Assembly (NCBI GenBank): GCA_018711625.1 | Contig: DVID01000014.1 | Span: forward strand, 24,614 to 88,613 | Direction: 5' to 3' | Source of the DNA: Candidatus Limicola stercorigallinarum | GTDB taxonomy: Bacteria > Actinomycetota > Coriobacteriia > Coriobacteriales > Coriobacteriaceae | Length of the DNA: 64,000 bases | Shown: in pieces, positions 29,751 to 39,922 of the stretch | Position numbering within the stretch: the first letter of the stretch is position 1 | How the letters are laid out: each line of letters starts with the position of its first letter | Notes under the pieces: generated by a model | Told to the model about the DNA's origin: nothing | The model's input: the letters and a program-made list of their open reading frames with translations, nothing else | Databases searched by the model: none | Translations under genes and position numbers: made by a program

Positions 29751-30233
29751 ATGACAAGTGTTTCTACAGCCGGCGTGTGTGACGAGGCCCGCCATAACGA
29801 GCAGATCGACAGGGAATATCAAACGACGATTCCAGATCCTGCGGAGGTACGCAATCTGTCGGCCCATGAGCTCGGCAAGATGGGGGAGCTCATTGCTGCA
29901 TCGTATTTGGATGAGCGCGGCTATGACATTTTGGAACACAGCTACCGCTGTCCTGAGGGTGAGGCGGATTTAATTGCCTATGACCCCGTTGAGGAATGTG
30001 TTGTCCTTGTTGAGGTGAAATCCCGGAGAGTTGCCGATGGGTCGGTTCTCCCCGAGGAAGCGGTGGACGCAAAGAAGCGCAAGCGGTATCGACGTATTGC
30101 CGCATGCTACATCATGGATCGTTTCCCGGTGATGGCTATTCGTTTTGATGTGATTGCCATTACGTTTATGGATGGTGAGCTTGCGCACCTGGAACACATC
30201 TATGAGGCCTTCGATTGGGAGGTCGACCGATGA
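29751..30233 (+). CDS. yraN: YraN/UPF0102 endonuclease-like protein
   Basis: GKMGELIAASYLDERGYDILEHSYRCPEGEADLIAYD..VLVEVKSR; ATG 29751. Confidence 0.9.
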   Translation: MTSVSTAGVCDEARHNEQIDREYQTTIPDPAEVRNLSAHELGKMGELIAASYLDERGYDILEHSYRCPEGEADLIAYDPVEECVVLVEVKSRRVADGSVLPEEAVDAKKRKRYRRIAACYIMDRFPVMAIRFDVIAITFMDGELAHLEHIYEAFDWEVDR

Positions 30234-31741
30234 CCAGGCAGGCTTTTGCCGTTCATGCTGCGTGCATTCGCGGCGTTGAGGCAGAGCCGGTAACGGTGGA
30301 GGTCTCCCTCTCGGGCGGTATTCCTGGTATTACGCTTGTGGGTATGGCGGACAACGCGGTGATGGAAGCTCGGCTGCGCATTCGGTGCGCCTTGCGCGCC
30401 GCTGGTTTCGACGTGCCTCGCGCGAGTATTACGGTTAACCTCGCGCCGGGTGATATGCGCAAAACAGGCTCGGGGTTCGACCTTCCTATTGCTGTGGCCA
30501 TACTCGCGGCAACAGGTCAGATTCCCTTGAATCATCTTGATGATTGCCTCTTTGTGGGCGAGCTTGCGCTGGATGGAGCTGTGTGCCCCGTGCGCGGTGA
30601 GGTGGCATATCAAATCCTTGCACGTGCTTCGCACCTTATATTGGTGAGTGCACACGCAGGCAACCATGTGCCACTTGCAGAAGTCGATCATCGCGGTGTG
30701 GATACGATGCGGCGTCTTGCGCATGGAGTTAGTACGCTGCCTCCCGTTACCTCGGCCGTCTCCTATACGGAAGTCGAGCAGACCGAGCGGCTTGATTTTA
30801 GCGATGTGGTGGGCCAAGAGTCCATCAAACGTGGCCTTGCTGTTGCCGCAGTGGGCGATCTGGGGTGCTTGATGATTGGTGCGCCCGGATCAGGTAAGAC
30901 GATGCTAGCGCGGCGCCTGCCGACCATTCTGCCGCCGCTGTCCACCGATGAGCTGCAAGAGGCGCTTTGCGTACATTCGGTTGCGGGTGAGCCCATAGAT
31001 GCGCTCCTCCAGGGCGAGGTGCCCTTCCGGCGGCCGCATCATAGCATCTCGGCTGCCGGCTTGGTGGGTGGAGGACGACCCGTGCGCCCCGGCGAGATTA
31101 GCCTGGCGCACGGTGGCGTACTTTTTCTCGACGAGCTTGCTGAGTTCTCTTCGCACGTGTTGCAGATGCTTCGTCAGCCTATGGAGGATCATGAAGTGCG
31201 TATTGTACGCGCCGACGGCGTCTATCGGTTTCCTGCGGCGTTTCGCTTACTTGCGGCCAGCAACCCGTGCCCCTGTGGCTATTTGGGTGATCGTGAGGTT
31301 CCCTGCACCTGTGCTCCTGCGGCAGTTGAACGGTATCGCGCAAAACTTGCAGGCCCGCTCATAGACCGCATAGACCTTGTGCTCGACGTGCATAGGCCAG
31401 ACCCTGATGTCATCGTGAAGGGCGAGTCTGGTTTGGATTCTGCCACCCTCCGGGCAATGGTCGAGGCGGGGCGAGCATTCCGGAGCGACCGCGTAGCGCA
31501 TGAACGATGCTCGTTTAATGCTGATTCGAAGGCGGAGTCGATGGCGGATCGCTTCTCTATGACCTCAGACGCTGAAGAAGCGTTGCTTGCGCTTGCCCAT
31601 AAACAGCATCTCACTGGCCGCGGCATGCAGCGCCTGGGCAGGATCGCACGCGCTGTGGCAGATCTTGCCCAAGAGGCGCTCGTTTCTGCCACGCATGTGA
31701 TGGAAGCAGCGTTGTATCAAGGCAGGAGGGGAGACCAATGA
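30230..31741 (+). CDS. comM: YifB/ComM family Mg-chelatase-like AAA ATPase
   Basis: GIPGITLVGMADNAVMEARLRIRCAL, GAPGSGKTMLARRLPTILPPL, FRRPHHSISAAGLVGGGRPVRPGEISLAHGGVLFLDELAEF. Confidence 0.94.
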   Translation: MTRQAFAVHAACIRGVEAEPVTVEVSLSGGIPGITLVGMADNAVMEARLRIRCALRAAGFDVPRASITVNLAPGDMRKTGSGFDLPIAVAILAATGQIPLNHLDDCLFVGELALDGAVCPVRGEVAYQILARASHLILVSAHAGNHVPLAEVDHRGVDTMRRLAHGVSTLPPVTSAVSYTEVEQTERLDFSDVVGQESIKRGLAVAAVGDLGCLMIGAPGSGKTMLARRLPTILPPLSTDELQEALCVHSVAGEPIDALLQGEVPFRRPHHSISAAGLVGGGRPVRPGEISLAHGGVLFLDELAEFSSHVLQMLRQPMEDHEVRIVRADGVYRFPAAFRLLAASNPCPCGYLGDREVPCTCAPAAVERYRAKLAGPLIDRIDLVLDVHRPDPDVIVKGESGLDSATLRAMVEAGRAFRSDRVAHERCSFNADSKAESMADRFSMTSDAEEALLALAHKQHLTGRGMQRLGRIARAVADLAQEALVSATHVMEAALYQGRRGDQ

Positions 31742-32670
31742 CGACGTTAGGAGCGTACCCTCGTATGGAGCTTGCACCTCATGAGGCGGGATATCCTGAA
31801 CGTATATACGATCTTCCCGAAGCGCCGCCGCGCCTCTATGTGATGGGCTCGCTTGAAGCGTTTGCCACTCCGCTTTTGGCCATCATCGGAGCACGGCGTC
31901 CTACGCCCTATGGAATAGCCGCTAGCGAGCTGGCAGCGCGGATTGCGGCGAGCCAGGGTCTGGGTGTTGTATCGGGCGGCGCCATGGGATGCGATCGCGC
32001 CGGGGGCAACGAGGCACTGGCCTGTGGAGCTGTGCACGTTATTGTGCTGGGCTGCGGTGCCGATGTGGTGTATCCCCGATCGAGCGCGCGGCTTATCAAC
32101 GACACACTAGCTGCGGGAGGAGCAGTTGTCTCGCTCGACCCCTGGGGGACTCCGCCACGGCGGTATGCCTTTCCTCGTAGAAACCGTATCATCGCTGCCC
32201 TGAGCCATGCGGTCTTCATAGGGGAGGCGGGACTGCCTTCTGGAACCTTTTCAACAGCAGAGGCGGCACTTGAGCTTAACCGCGAAATTCTCGCAGCCCC
32301 CGGCTCTATCTTTTCTCCCACATCACGAGGGACAAACCAGCTGATTGCCGACGGAGCATGTTGCATCGTGGACGAAGAGTCTATAGAGGTGGCCCTCTCG
32401 CGCATCTTTGGCACGCTCCGGAGTTCTGGGCAAGCCGCACATACGCTCCCTGTCCATAATGAACGTGAGGTGCATGTACTCCGTGCACTTACCGCAACAG
32501 CCCTTTCAACCGACGAGGTGGCACGTCTTTTGTCTTGCGATGTGGTTGGTGCGATGACGCTTATGGGCGACCTTCTCATACGCGGGCTGGTGGAACAGTT
32601 GCCCGATGGGCGGTATGGGGCTTCGAAGACCACTCTTCACGCGCAAACATCCTTCGGTCACAATGGGTGA
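31738..32670 (+). CDS. dprA: DNA processing protein DprA
   Basis: YPERIYDLPEAPPRLYVMGSL, GARRPTPYG, GGAMGCDRAGGNEAL, FPRRNRIIAALS, SRGTNQLIADGA. Confidence 0.88.
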   Translation: MTTLGAYPRMELAPHEAGYPERIYDLPEAPPRLYVMGSLEAFATPLLAIIGARRPTPYGIAASELAARIAASQGLGVVSGGAMGCDRAGGNEALACGAVHVIVLGCGADVVYPRSSARLINDTLAAGGAVVSLDPWGTPPRRYAFPRRNRIIAALSHAVFIGEAGLPSGTFSTAEAALELNREILAAPGSIFSPTSRGTNQLIADGACCIVDEESIEVALSRIFGTLRSSGQAAHTLPVHNEREVHVLRALTATALSTDEVARLLSCDVVGAMTLMGDLLIRGLVEQLPDGRYGASKTTLHAQTSFGHNG

Positions 32671-32698
32671 GACTGTTGTTGAGGCTAGGAGCACACAC

Positions 32699-34018
32699 AT
32701 GGCACAGGTGACCGTAATCGGCGGTGGATTGGCTGGATCTGAATGCGCGCTGCAGCTGGCACGCAGGGGCATCTCCGTTACCCTCATGGAGATGCGGCCT
32801 CAGACTATGACTCCGGCTCACCATACGGCTTCATTTGCCGAGCTCGTGTGCTCAAACTCATTCAAGGCAACCCGTCATGATTCTGCAGCAGGTCTTCTTA
32901 AAGAGGAGCTTCGTCTTATGGGCTCTGAGCTCATAACTTGCGCCGCTGCAGCTGCTGTGCCGGCAGGCGGTGCCTTGGCGGTTGACCGCGAACGCTTCTC
33001 GGCCGAGGTGGAGGCGCGCATCGCGGCTCAGCCCAATATCACCGTGGAGCGTACCGAGGCTACAACAATCCCTGAAGGCCATGTGGTTATTGCGGCGGGC
33101 CCGCTTTGTTCTCCCGCTCTTGCCGAAGAGGTTTTGAAGCTTGTGGGCGGAACGGCCTTATCGTTTTTTGATGCTGCTGCCCCCATCGTTGATGCCACCA
33201 CCCTTAATCGGGATGCCATCTTCACGCAATCTCGCTATGGCGAGGCGGGGGAGGGCGACTACCTTAACTGCCCGCTTAATCGTGAAGAGTACGACGCATT
33301 TATCGATGCGCTGGTGGGTGCTGAGCGCGTGGTGCTCAAAGATTTTGAACGGACAGACCTGTTCCAGGCGTGTCAGCCTGCTGAGGAGGTTGCACGAACT
33401 GGCCACGACGCACTGCGGTTTGGTGCCATGAAGCCCGTGGGGCTCATTGACCCGCGTACGGGCCATCGCCCCTGGGCAGCCATTCAGTTGCGTGCCGAAA
33501 ACCGCGAGCGCACTGCCTACAACCTTGTGGGATTCCAAACCAATCTCACCTTCCCCGAGCAGCGCCGCGTGTTCCGCATGGTGCCTGGCCTGGAAGATGC
33601 GGAGTTCTTCCGCTATGGCGTGATGCATCGCAACACCTTTGTTGACGCACCCCACGTGCTCGATGGCACGTTTGCTGTTCCGGGCACCATGGTGCGTCTG
33701 GCCGGTCAGATTACTGGTACGGAAGGCTATATGGAGGCTGTGGCGTCTGGTTTGCTTGCTGCGCTCAATACCGTGGCAGACCTCACGGGCGCCCCTTCGG
33801 TTCAGCTGCCAGAAACGGGAGCTTTGGGTGCGCTCGTGCACTATGCCACCAACCCTGCTACCGAGGCCTACCAGCCCATGCATGTAAACTTTGGCCTGGT
33901 TCCACCCCTTGCAGATGGTAAGCGTCGCTCAAAGCGCGACCGCTACGCCGCGTACGCCGACCGCGCGCTGGCCGACCTTAAACAGTACCTTGCAACGCGA
34001 GGCGATCTTTTTGCCTAG
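32699..34018 (+). CDS. trmFO: Methylenetetrahydrofolate-tRNA-(uracil-5-)-methyltransferase TrmFO
   Basis: VTVIGGGLAGSECALQLARRGISVTLMEMRP, FAELVCSNSFKA, MKPVGLIDPRTG, PMHVNFGLVPPL; ATG 32699. Confidence 0.96.
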   Translation: MAQVTVIGGGLAGSECALQLARRGISVTLMEMRPQTMTPAHHTASFAELVCSNSFKATRHDSAAGLLKEELRLMGSELITCAAAAAVPAGGALAVDRERFSAEVEARIAAQPNITVERTEATTIPEGHVVIAAGPLCSPALAEEVLKLVGGTALSFFDAAAPIVDATTLNRDAIFTQSRYGEAGEGDYLNCPLNREEYDAFIDALVGAERVVLKDFERTDLFQACQPAEEVARTGHDALRFGAMKPVGLIDPRTGHRPWAAIQLRAENRERTAYNLVGFQTNLTFPEQRRVFRMVPGLEDAEFFRYGVMHRNTFVDAPHVLDGTFAVPGTMVRLAGQITGTEGYMEAVASGLLAALNTVADLTGAPSVQLPETGALGALVHYATNPATEAYQPMHVNFGLVPPLADGKRRSKRDRYAAYADRALADLKQYLATRGDLFA

Positions 34019-34961
34019 CGAATCGCCCGCAGCAAGCGCCTCTGATTCGAACGCCTCCTTCCTTCAACTTTGCGATCGCTTCTTGGCTACGCTTGAGCAG
34101 GTTGAAGGGATGTCGCCCGAGACAGTCCGTGCCTATCGAAGCCATCTTGAAGCCTATGGTCGCTGGGCTGAGCGCAATGGGGTCGATCCGGTGGAGGCGG
34201 ATATTGCTGCCCTCAGGCGCTATCTTGCAGACATGCGTCGTGCTCGCTATGCGCCGCGCACCATATCGGCGCACCTTTCAGCGCTGCGGAGTTTTTTTCG
34301 CTGGGCTGCGCTGGAGGGTCTGGCAAGCGAGGGCGCGGTCTCGGCGCTCATTACGCCTAAGACTCCGCGTACCCTGCCCGCAACGGTGGGCCACGAGCAA
34401 ATGGAACGCCTTCTTGCCGCTCCAGACCGCACACAGCCGAGCGGTCTTCGCGATGCGGCGCAGCTCGAGCTCATGTACGCCACGGGCGCGCGTATCTCTG
34501 AGCTGTCCCGCCTCAACGTGTCATCCATCAATATGCATGAACGTACGGCAACACTTTTTGGTAAGGGTTCAAAAGAGCGCATTGTGCCCGTGTATCGGCG
34601 TGCGCTTGCAGCCCTTGAGGAGTATCTTGCGCAAGGAAGGGGAGCGCTTCTTGCGTGTTCAAAGGCACCCTCCGATGATGCGAATTCGGCGCTTTTTATA
34701 TCTACGCGGGGGAACCGTATGTCTGCCGCTGCCCTGCGTCGTCGCTTTGAGCTTCTAGCGTGCTCGGCGGGAATACCGCGTGACGTAACGCCTCACGCCA
34801 TGCGGCACACCTTTGCAACGGATCTTCTTGAAGGTGGCGCCGATCTAAGAAGCGTGCAAGAACTCTTGGGCCACGCCAGTCTTTCCACCACGCAGATCTA
34901 CACCCATCTCACGCCCGAGCGGCTTAAAGCTGCTGTGACGCAGGCGCATCCACGAGGCTAG
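34011..34961 (+). CDS. xerC: Tyrosine recombinase XerC/XerD type
   Basis: ELMYATGARISELSRL (R), TPHAMRHTFATDLLEGGADLRSVQELLGHASLSTTQIYTHLT (HxxR, H, Y); TTG 34011 overlaps trmFO stop. Confidence 0.9.
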   Translation: MPSESPAASASDSNASFLQLCDRFLATLEQVEGMSPETVRAYRSHLEAYGRWAERNGVDPVEADIAALRRYLADMRRARYAPRTISAHLSALRSFFRWAALEGLASEGAVSALITPKTPRTLPATVGHEQMERLLAAPDRTQPSGLRDAAQLELMYATGARISELSRLNVSSINMHERTATLFGKGSKERIVPVYRRALAALEEYLAQGRGALLACSKAPSDDANSALFISTRGNRMSAAALRRRFELLACSAGIPRDVTPHAMRHTFATDLLEGGADLRSVQELLGHASLSTTQIYTHLTPERLKAAVTQAHPRG

Positions 34962-35025
34962 ATCCGTGATATTCATGGAGACAAGGTGAGCCGAGGCCTA
35001 ACTTGTTCCATCCTGCACAGAATGC

Positions 35026-35054
35026 TTGGATTCATCGGGCATTGCTGATATTAT
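35026..35054 (+). promoter_or_regulatory. Putative rpsB promoter
   Basis: TTGGAT-N17-TATTAT. Confidence 0.55.
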
Positions 35055-35192
35055 TCTCCAGGTTGCCGCATAAGCGGCATCGTCCATCACACACGCGCGG
35101 CTACTCCCACGTCGTGGTGCTCGCATCATGGTAGAGATGCGGGTGTTCGCGGGAGGCCGACCCCGCGCGGAGGCAAACCACAGGAGGTTTAC

Positions 35193-35951
35193 ATGGCTAC
35201 CAAGATTAACATTCGCACTCTGCTCGAGGCTGGTTGCCACTTCGGTCACCAGACCCGTCGTTGGAACCCCAAGATGAAGCCGTTCATCTTTGGTGAGCGC
35301 AACGGCATCTACATCCTCGACCTCAAGCAGACCATCATCAACGCTGACGCTGCTTACTCCTTCCTGCGCAACGCCGCTAAGTCCGGCAAGGTGCTCTTCG
35401 TTGGTACCAAGAAGCAGGCCCAGGAGCCCGTCAAGCTCGCTGCTGAGCGTGCTGGCATGCCCTACATCAACCAGCGCTGGCTCGGCGGTATGCTCACCAA
35501 CTTCGTCACCATCCGCTCCCGCATCAACCGCATGGAGGAGCTTGAGACCATGGTTGAGGATGGCCGCATGGCTGTTCTGCCCAAGAAGGAGCAGGCTGTG
35601 CTCGGCAAGGAGCTCGCTAAGCTCCAGACCAACCTCGGTGGCGCTCGCGACCTCAAGGGTCTGCCTGCCGCTATCTTCGTCATCGATACCAAGCGCGAGG
35701 AGAACGCCATCAAGGAGGCTCGTCGCCTGAACATCCCGGTGGTTGCCCTCATCGACACCAACTCTGATCCGGACGAGGTCACCTACGGCATCCCCTGCAA
35801 CGACGACGCTATCTCCGCTGTCACCCTTATGTGCGAGCTCATGGCCGACGCTTGCCTTGCGGGTGCTGGCAAGGAGCAGATCTCTGAGGCCGAGATGGCT
35901 GGCACCGCTCCTGCTGAGGAGGCCGCTGCTACCACTGAGGCTGCTGAGTAA
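35193..35951 (+). CDS. rpsB: 30S ribosomal protein S2
   Basis: [44 protein letters not shown] before ATG. Confidence 0.98.
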   Translation: MATKINIRTLLEAGCHFGHQTRRWNPKMKPFIFGERNGIYILDLKQTIINADAAYSFLRNAAKSGKVLFVGTKKQAQEPVKLAAERAGMPYINQRWLGGMLTNFVTIRSRINRMEELETMVEDGRMAVLPKKEQAVLGKELAKLQTNLGGARDLKGLPAAIFVIDTKREENAIKEARRLNIPVVALIDTNSDPDEVTYGIPCNDDAISAVTLMCELMADACLAGAGKEQISEAEMAGTAPAEEAAATTEAAE

Positions 35952-35996
35952 ATCGTATTCACCATTACTTTCGGTTCAACTTTGAAAGGAGCCATG

Positions 35997-36872
35997 ATGG
36001 CCCAGATCACCGCCGCTATGGTCAAGCAGCTTCGCGAGATGACCGATTCCCCCATGATGGAGTGCAAGAAGGCTCTCGTTGAGGCCGACGGCGACATGGA
36101 TCTTGCCGTTGACGTGCTGCGCAAGAACGGTCTTGCTGCTGCCGCCAAGAAGGCTGGCCGTGCCACCAACGAGGGCGCCATGGGTGCCTACGTTTCCGAC
36201 GACGCTCGCGTGGGCGCTATCGTAGAGGTTGCCTGCGAGACCGACTTTGTGGGTTCCAACCCCAAGTTCACCGGCTTCGCTGCTCGTGTTGCTCAGCAGA
36301 TTGCCGAGACTGACCCGGCCGACGTTGAGGCCCTGCTTGCCTCCGACATGGATGGCGAGACCGTTGAGGCTGCCCTCACCGAGCTCATCCACGTCATTGG
36401 CGAGAACATGAAGATCACCCGCTTCGCTTCTCGTAAGCCTGCTGCTGGTGCCGTTTCCAGCTACATCCACATGGGCGGCAAGATTGGCGTTCTCGTGGAG
36501 TTCTCCTTCGAGAAGCCCGAGACTGCTGCCACCGACGCCTTCAAGGCCTTCGCTCATGACGTTGCCATGCAGGTTGCGGCTACCGCTCCTATCTGCGCTG
36601 TGCGTGAGGATGTCCCGGCTGAGGTTGTCGAGCACGAGAAGAGCATCTACAAGGCTCAGGCCGCCGAGTCCGGCAAGCCCGAGGCTATCCAGGAGAAGAT
36701 GGCCATTGGTCGTCTCGAGAAGTTCTACAAGGGCTGCGTGCTGAACGAGCAGGAGTTCATCAAGGATTCCAGCCTCACCATCAGCCAGTACGCTGCTCAG
36801 GTTTCCAAGGAGGTCGGTGACACCATCACCGTGTGCGGCTTCGATCGTCTCGAGCGCGGCGAGGACAAGTAA
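35997..36872 (+). CDS. tsf: Translation elongation factor Ts
   Basis: MVKQLREMTDSPMMECKKALVEADGDMDLAVDVLRKNG, ACETDFVGSN. Confidence 0.97.
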   Translation: MAQITAAMVKQLREMTDSPMMECKKALVEADGDMDLAVDVLRKNGLAAAAKKAGRATNEGAMGAYVSDDARVGAIVEVACETDFVGSNPKFTGFAARVAQQIAETDPADVEALLASDMDGETVEAALTELIHVIGENMKITRFASRKPAAGAVSSYIHMGGKIGVLVEFSFEKPETAATDAFKAFAHDVAMQVAATAPICAVREDVPAEVVEHEKSIYKAQAAESGKPEAIQEKMAIGRLEKFYKGCVLNEQEFIKDSSLTISQYAAQVSKEVGDTITVCGFDRLERGEDK

Positions 36873-36896
36873 ACCCTCGTTTTTGATGTGTTTGGA

Positions 36897-36931
36897 GCAG
36901 GCTATGGGTTTCAGCCCGTAGCCTGCTTTTG
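36897..36931 (+). terminator. Intrinsic terminator after tsf
   Basis: GCAGGCTA-TGGG-TTTCA-GCCC-G-TAGCCTGC + TTTT. Confidence 0.88.
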
Positions 36932-36995
36932 TATGGGTTGTGTAAAAACATCTTTGCTATGATGGATGAAGCTTTTCTCGTTCAAAGGAGGACCC

Positions 36996-37718
36996 TTGTC
37001 CAACTACCTCTATAAACGCGTTCTGCTTAAACTGTCCGGAGAAGCGCTCATGGGAGAAGGTGGCTACGGAATTGACCCCACGGTAACCGAGCGCCTTGCC
37101 ACGCAAGTTAAAGCGCTTGTGGACGATGGCATCCAGGTTGGTGTTGTGGTTGGCGGAGGAAATATCTTCCGTGGCATGGCTGGTGCAGCGAAAGGTATGG
37201 ATCGCGCACAGGCCGACTACATGGGCATGCTTGCCACCATTATGAACGCGCTGGCCCTTCAGGATGCCTTTGAGCGTAAGGATTGCGCCTGCCGCGTTAT
37301 GAGCGCTATCCAGATGAACGAGGTTTGCGAGCCCTACATTCGCCGCCGCGCCATTCATCATCTTGAGAAGGGTGACGTGGTAATTTTCGCCGCTGGCTCG
37401 GGCAACCCGTACTTCACCACTGATACCGCTGCTGCGCTTCGCGCATGCGAGATTGGTGCCGAATGCCTGCTGAAGGCGACGAAGGTGGATGGTATCTACG
37501 ACAAGGATCCTGTTACCCACCCCGACGCCAAGCGTTTTGATCGCATCACCTACCATGAGGTGCTCGTGCGCGGGCTTCAGGTTATGGATTCCACCGCTGC
37601 CGCTCTTTGCCAAGATAACAAGATGCCTATCATCGTGCTCAACATTGAGGGTACTGACCATATTAAACGTGCACTTGCGGGTGAGCCCGTTGGCACCGTC
37701 GTTGTTCAGGAGGATTAG
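36996..37718 (+). CDS. pyrH: Uridylate kinase
   Basis: [66 protein letters not shown] start. Confidence 0.97.
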   Translation: MSNYLYKRVLLKLSGEALMGEGGYGIDPTVTERLATQVKALVDDGIQVGVVVGGGNIFRGMAGAAKGMDRAQADYMGMLATIMNALALQDAFERKDCACRVMSAIQMNEVCEPYIRRRAIHHLEKGDVVIFAAGSGNPYFTTDTAAALRACEIGAECLLKATKVDGIYDKDPVTHPDAKRFDRITYHEVLVRGLQVMDSTAAALCQDNKMPIIVLNIEGTDHIKRALAGEPVGTVVVQED

Positions 37719-37720
37719 CC

Positions 37721-38254
37721 ATGCCCGACATCACTGCCCATATGGACAAGACGCTTGAGGCGCTCAAGCATCAGTTTTCGAAGGTGCGCACGGGTCGCGC
37801 CAATGCCAACATCCTGTCCGACATCACGGTTGACTACTACGGTGTTGCCACGCCCATCACACAGGTTGCGGCCGTTAAGGTTCCTGAGGCTCATATGCTT
37901 ATGATCGAGCCGTGGGATAAGGCGCTCGTTAACGCTATTGTGAAGGCTGTCAGTGCTTCTGACCTTGGTATTACCCCTAACTCCGACGGCAACGTGGTTC
38001 GTCTGCCGTTCCCGGCGCCCACCGAGGAGCGTCGTCGTGAGCTCGTGAAGGAATGCCGTGAGCTTGCCGAGCAGGCCCGTGTCTCCATCCGCAACATCCG
38101 TCGCGATTTCAACAACCGTCTTGAGCGCGACGAGGAGCTTTCCGAGGACGAGGTGCGCCGCGAGCAGGCTAAGGTTCAGAAGCACACCGATTCCTACGTG
38201 GCAAAGATTGACGAAATGCTCAAGGCTAAAGAAGCCGAGGTCATGGAGATCTAG
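37721..38254 (+). CDS. frr: Ribosome recycling factor
   Basis: MDKTLEALKHQFSKVRTGRANANILSDITVDYYGVATPITQVAAV. Confidence 0.97.
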   Translation: MPDITAHMDKTLEALKHQFSKVRTGRANANILSDITVDYYGVATPITQVAAVKVPEAHMLMIEPWDKALVNAIVKAVSASDLGITPNSDGNVVRLPFPAPTEERRRELVKECRELAEQARVSIRNIRRDFNNRLERDEELSEDEVRREQAKVQKHTDSYVAKIDEMLKAKEAEVMEI

Positions 38255-38255
38255 A

Positions 38256-39053
38256 TTGAACTTCGACGAGTCCGCTTTCGAAACGTACTTCGCAGATGCG
38301 CCCGATTCGATCGACCTATCTCAGCTCGATCGCGGGCGCATTCCGCGCCATATCTCGTGCATCATGGATGGTAATGGCAGGTGGGCTACCTCCCGCGGAC
38401 TTTCCCGTGGTGAAGGCCATCGTGCTGGCATTACGTCGCTACGCGAGATTATCACCTCCTGCGTTCGCTTGGGCGTAGAGGTGCTTTCGGCCTATGCCTT
38501 TTCTACCGAGAACTGGTCGCGTCCTAAGGCCGAGGTAGACCTCCTCATGCATCTTTTTGCGCAGACCTTCATCAAGGAGCTTCCACTTCTTGAGCGTGAG
38601 CAGGTCCGCGTGGTTTTTCTGGGCGACATCAGTGCCCTGCCTGCTAAAACGCGCGATGTATTTATGTATGGCCTTGAGCAAACAAAGCACCATACGGGTA
38701 TGGTGCTTGCCCTCGCCGTAAATTATGGTGGCCGTGCCGAGATTGCTCGTGCTGCGCGCCTGCTTGCGCAGGATGTGCAGGAAGGTCACTTATCTCCTGA
38801 AGATATTGATGAGACGGCCGTTGCCAAAAAGCTATATACGGCGGATCTTCCCGATCCAGAATTGGTCATTCGCACTTCGGGCGAGCTTCGGCTTTCCAAT
38901 TATCTGCTGTGGCAGGTAGCATACGCTGAGTTCTATATCACTACTACCTATTGGCCCGATTTTGACCGTTGGGGCCTGATTGAAGCCATCCTTGCGTATC
39001 AGCATCGCGATCGTAGGTTTGGCGGTCTTTCGGCTAAGGGGGCCGCTCAATGA
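38256..39053 (+). CDS. uppS: Isoprenyl transferase (undecaprenyl diphosphate synthase)
   Basis: PRHISCIMDGNGRWATSRGLSRGEGHRAG, AYAFSTENWSRP, LVIRTSGELRLSNYLLWQVAYAEFYIT; TTG 38256. Confidence 0.96.
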   Translation: MNFDESAFETYFADAPDSIDLSQLDRGRIPRHISCIMDGNGRWATSRGLSRGEGHRAGITSLREIITSCVRLGVEVLSAYAFSTENWSRPKAEVDLLMHLFAQTFIKELPLLEREQVRVVFLGDISALPAKTRDVFMYGLEQTKHHTGMVLALAVNYGGRAEIARAARLLAQDVQEGHLSPEDIDETAVAKKLYTADLPDPELVIRTSGELRLSNYLLWQVAYAEFYITTTYWPDFDRWGLIEAILAYQHRDRRFGGLSAKGAAQ

Positions 39054-39922
39054 GTGACAATAAGGAGCAAACAGGTTCAACGAGCGCTTCGTCTACCACG
39101 AAACCCTCGAGCTCGGGACTTTCTGGATTGCTCGTGCGGGCAGCGTCCGGCTTAATTTACGCCGGCATTTTCATCATGTGCCTCATCATCCATCCTGTCA
39201 CCACAGCGTTCTGTCTTGCGGTTATCAGCATGATCTCATGTCGCGAGTTTTTTGGCATGATGCGCCGTGATGGAAAAATGCCCCATGTCATTATTGGCTC
39301 GTGTGTGGCGGCACTCTTTCCCATTGCAGCCCTCGGTGGGTCGCTTTATATCACCGCTACGATGTTTGCGCTGGTACTTGCAGTAGGGCTTTGGTATGTT
39401 TGGTCGCCGCGCACGCGCATCATGGATGTGTCGGTAACACTCATGGGACCCATTTACACAGGCTTTATGCTTTCGGCAATCGTGTTGCTGCGCGACCTGT
39501 TGCCTGGAGTTCCCGGAGCTTTGCTTGCGGTGGGTGCCTGCGCCTCCTTGTGGGTGTCTGATTCTTTTGCCTATTTGGTGGGTAGCCGCTTTGGTAAGCA
39601 CAAGATGGTTCCTAAGATTTCGCCCAACAAAAGCTGGGAAGGGTTTGCCGGTGGTGTTGTGGGCTCCATCCTTATCTGGCTCATCCTTTTTGCTACGGGG
39701 CTTTTCATCTTTTCATGGCAGTTTGCCGTTGTATGTGGAGCTGTCGTATCGGTTTTGGGTGTCTTCGGTGACTTAATAGAATCTCGCATCAAGCGCGGTG
39801 CGGGCGTTAAGGATTCGGGTAACCTCATTCCAGGGCATGGTGGCATGCTCGACCGTAACGACTCTCTTATCTTCGGCGGAATTACCGCCCTCTTGATGCT
39901 TATGTTCGGAGGAATTCTATGA
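39050..39922 (+). CDS. cdsA: Phosphatidate cytidylyltransferase
   Basis: SDSFAYLVGSRFGKHKMVPKISPNKSWEGFAGGVVGS, DLIESRIKRGAGVKDSGNLIPGHGGMLDRNDSL. Confidence 0.96.
   Translation: MSDNKEQTGSTSASSTTKPSSSGLSGLLVRAASGLIYAGIFIMCLIIHPVTTAFCLAVISMISCREFFGMMRRDGKMPHVIIGSCVAALFPIAALGGSLYITATMFALVLAVGLWYVWSPRTRIMDVSVTLMGPIYTGFMLSAIVLLRDLLPGVPGALLAVGACASLWVSDSFAYLVGSRFGKHKMVPKISPNKSWEGFAGGVVGSILIWLILFATGLFIFSWQFAVVCGAVVSVLGVFGDLIESRIKRGAGVKDSGNLIPGHGGMLDRNDSLIFGGITALLMLMFGGIL

Noticed and set aside
34008-34030. Possible frameshift joining trmFO and xerC
   Set aside because: Both genes are complete; this is an ordinary short stop/start overlap with TTG start.
36938-36963. TTGTGT..TATGAT as a pyrH promoter
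   Set aside because: Spacer only 14 nt; not convincing enough to list.
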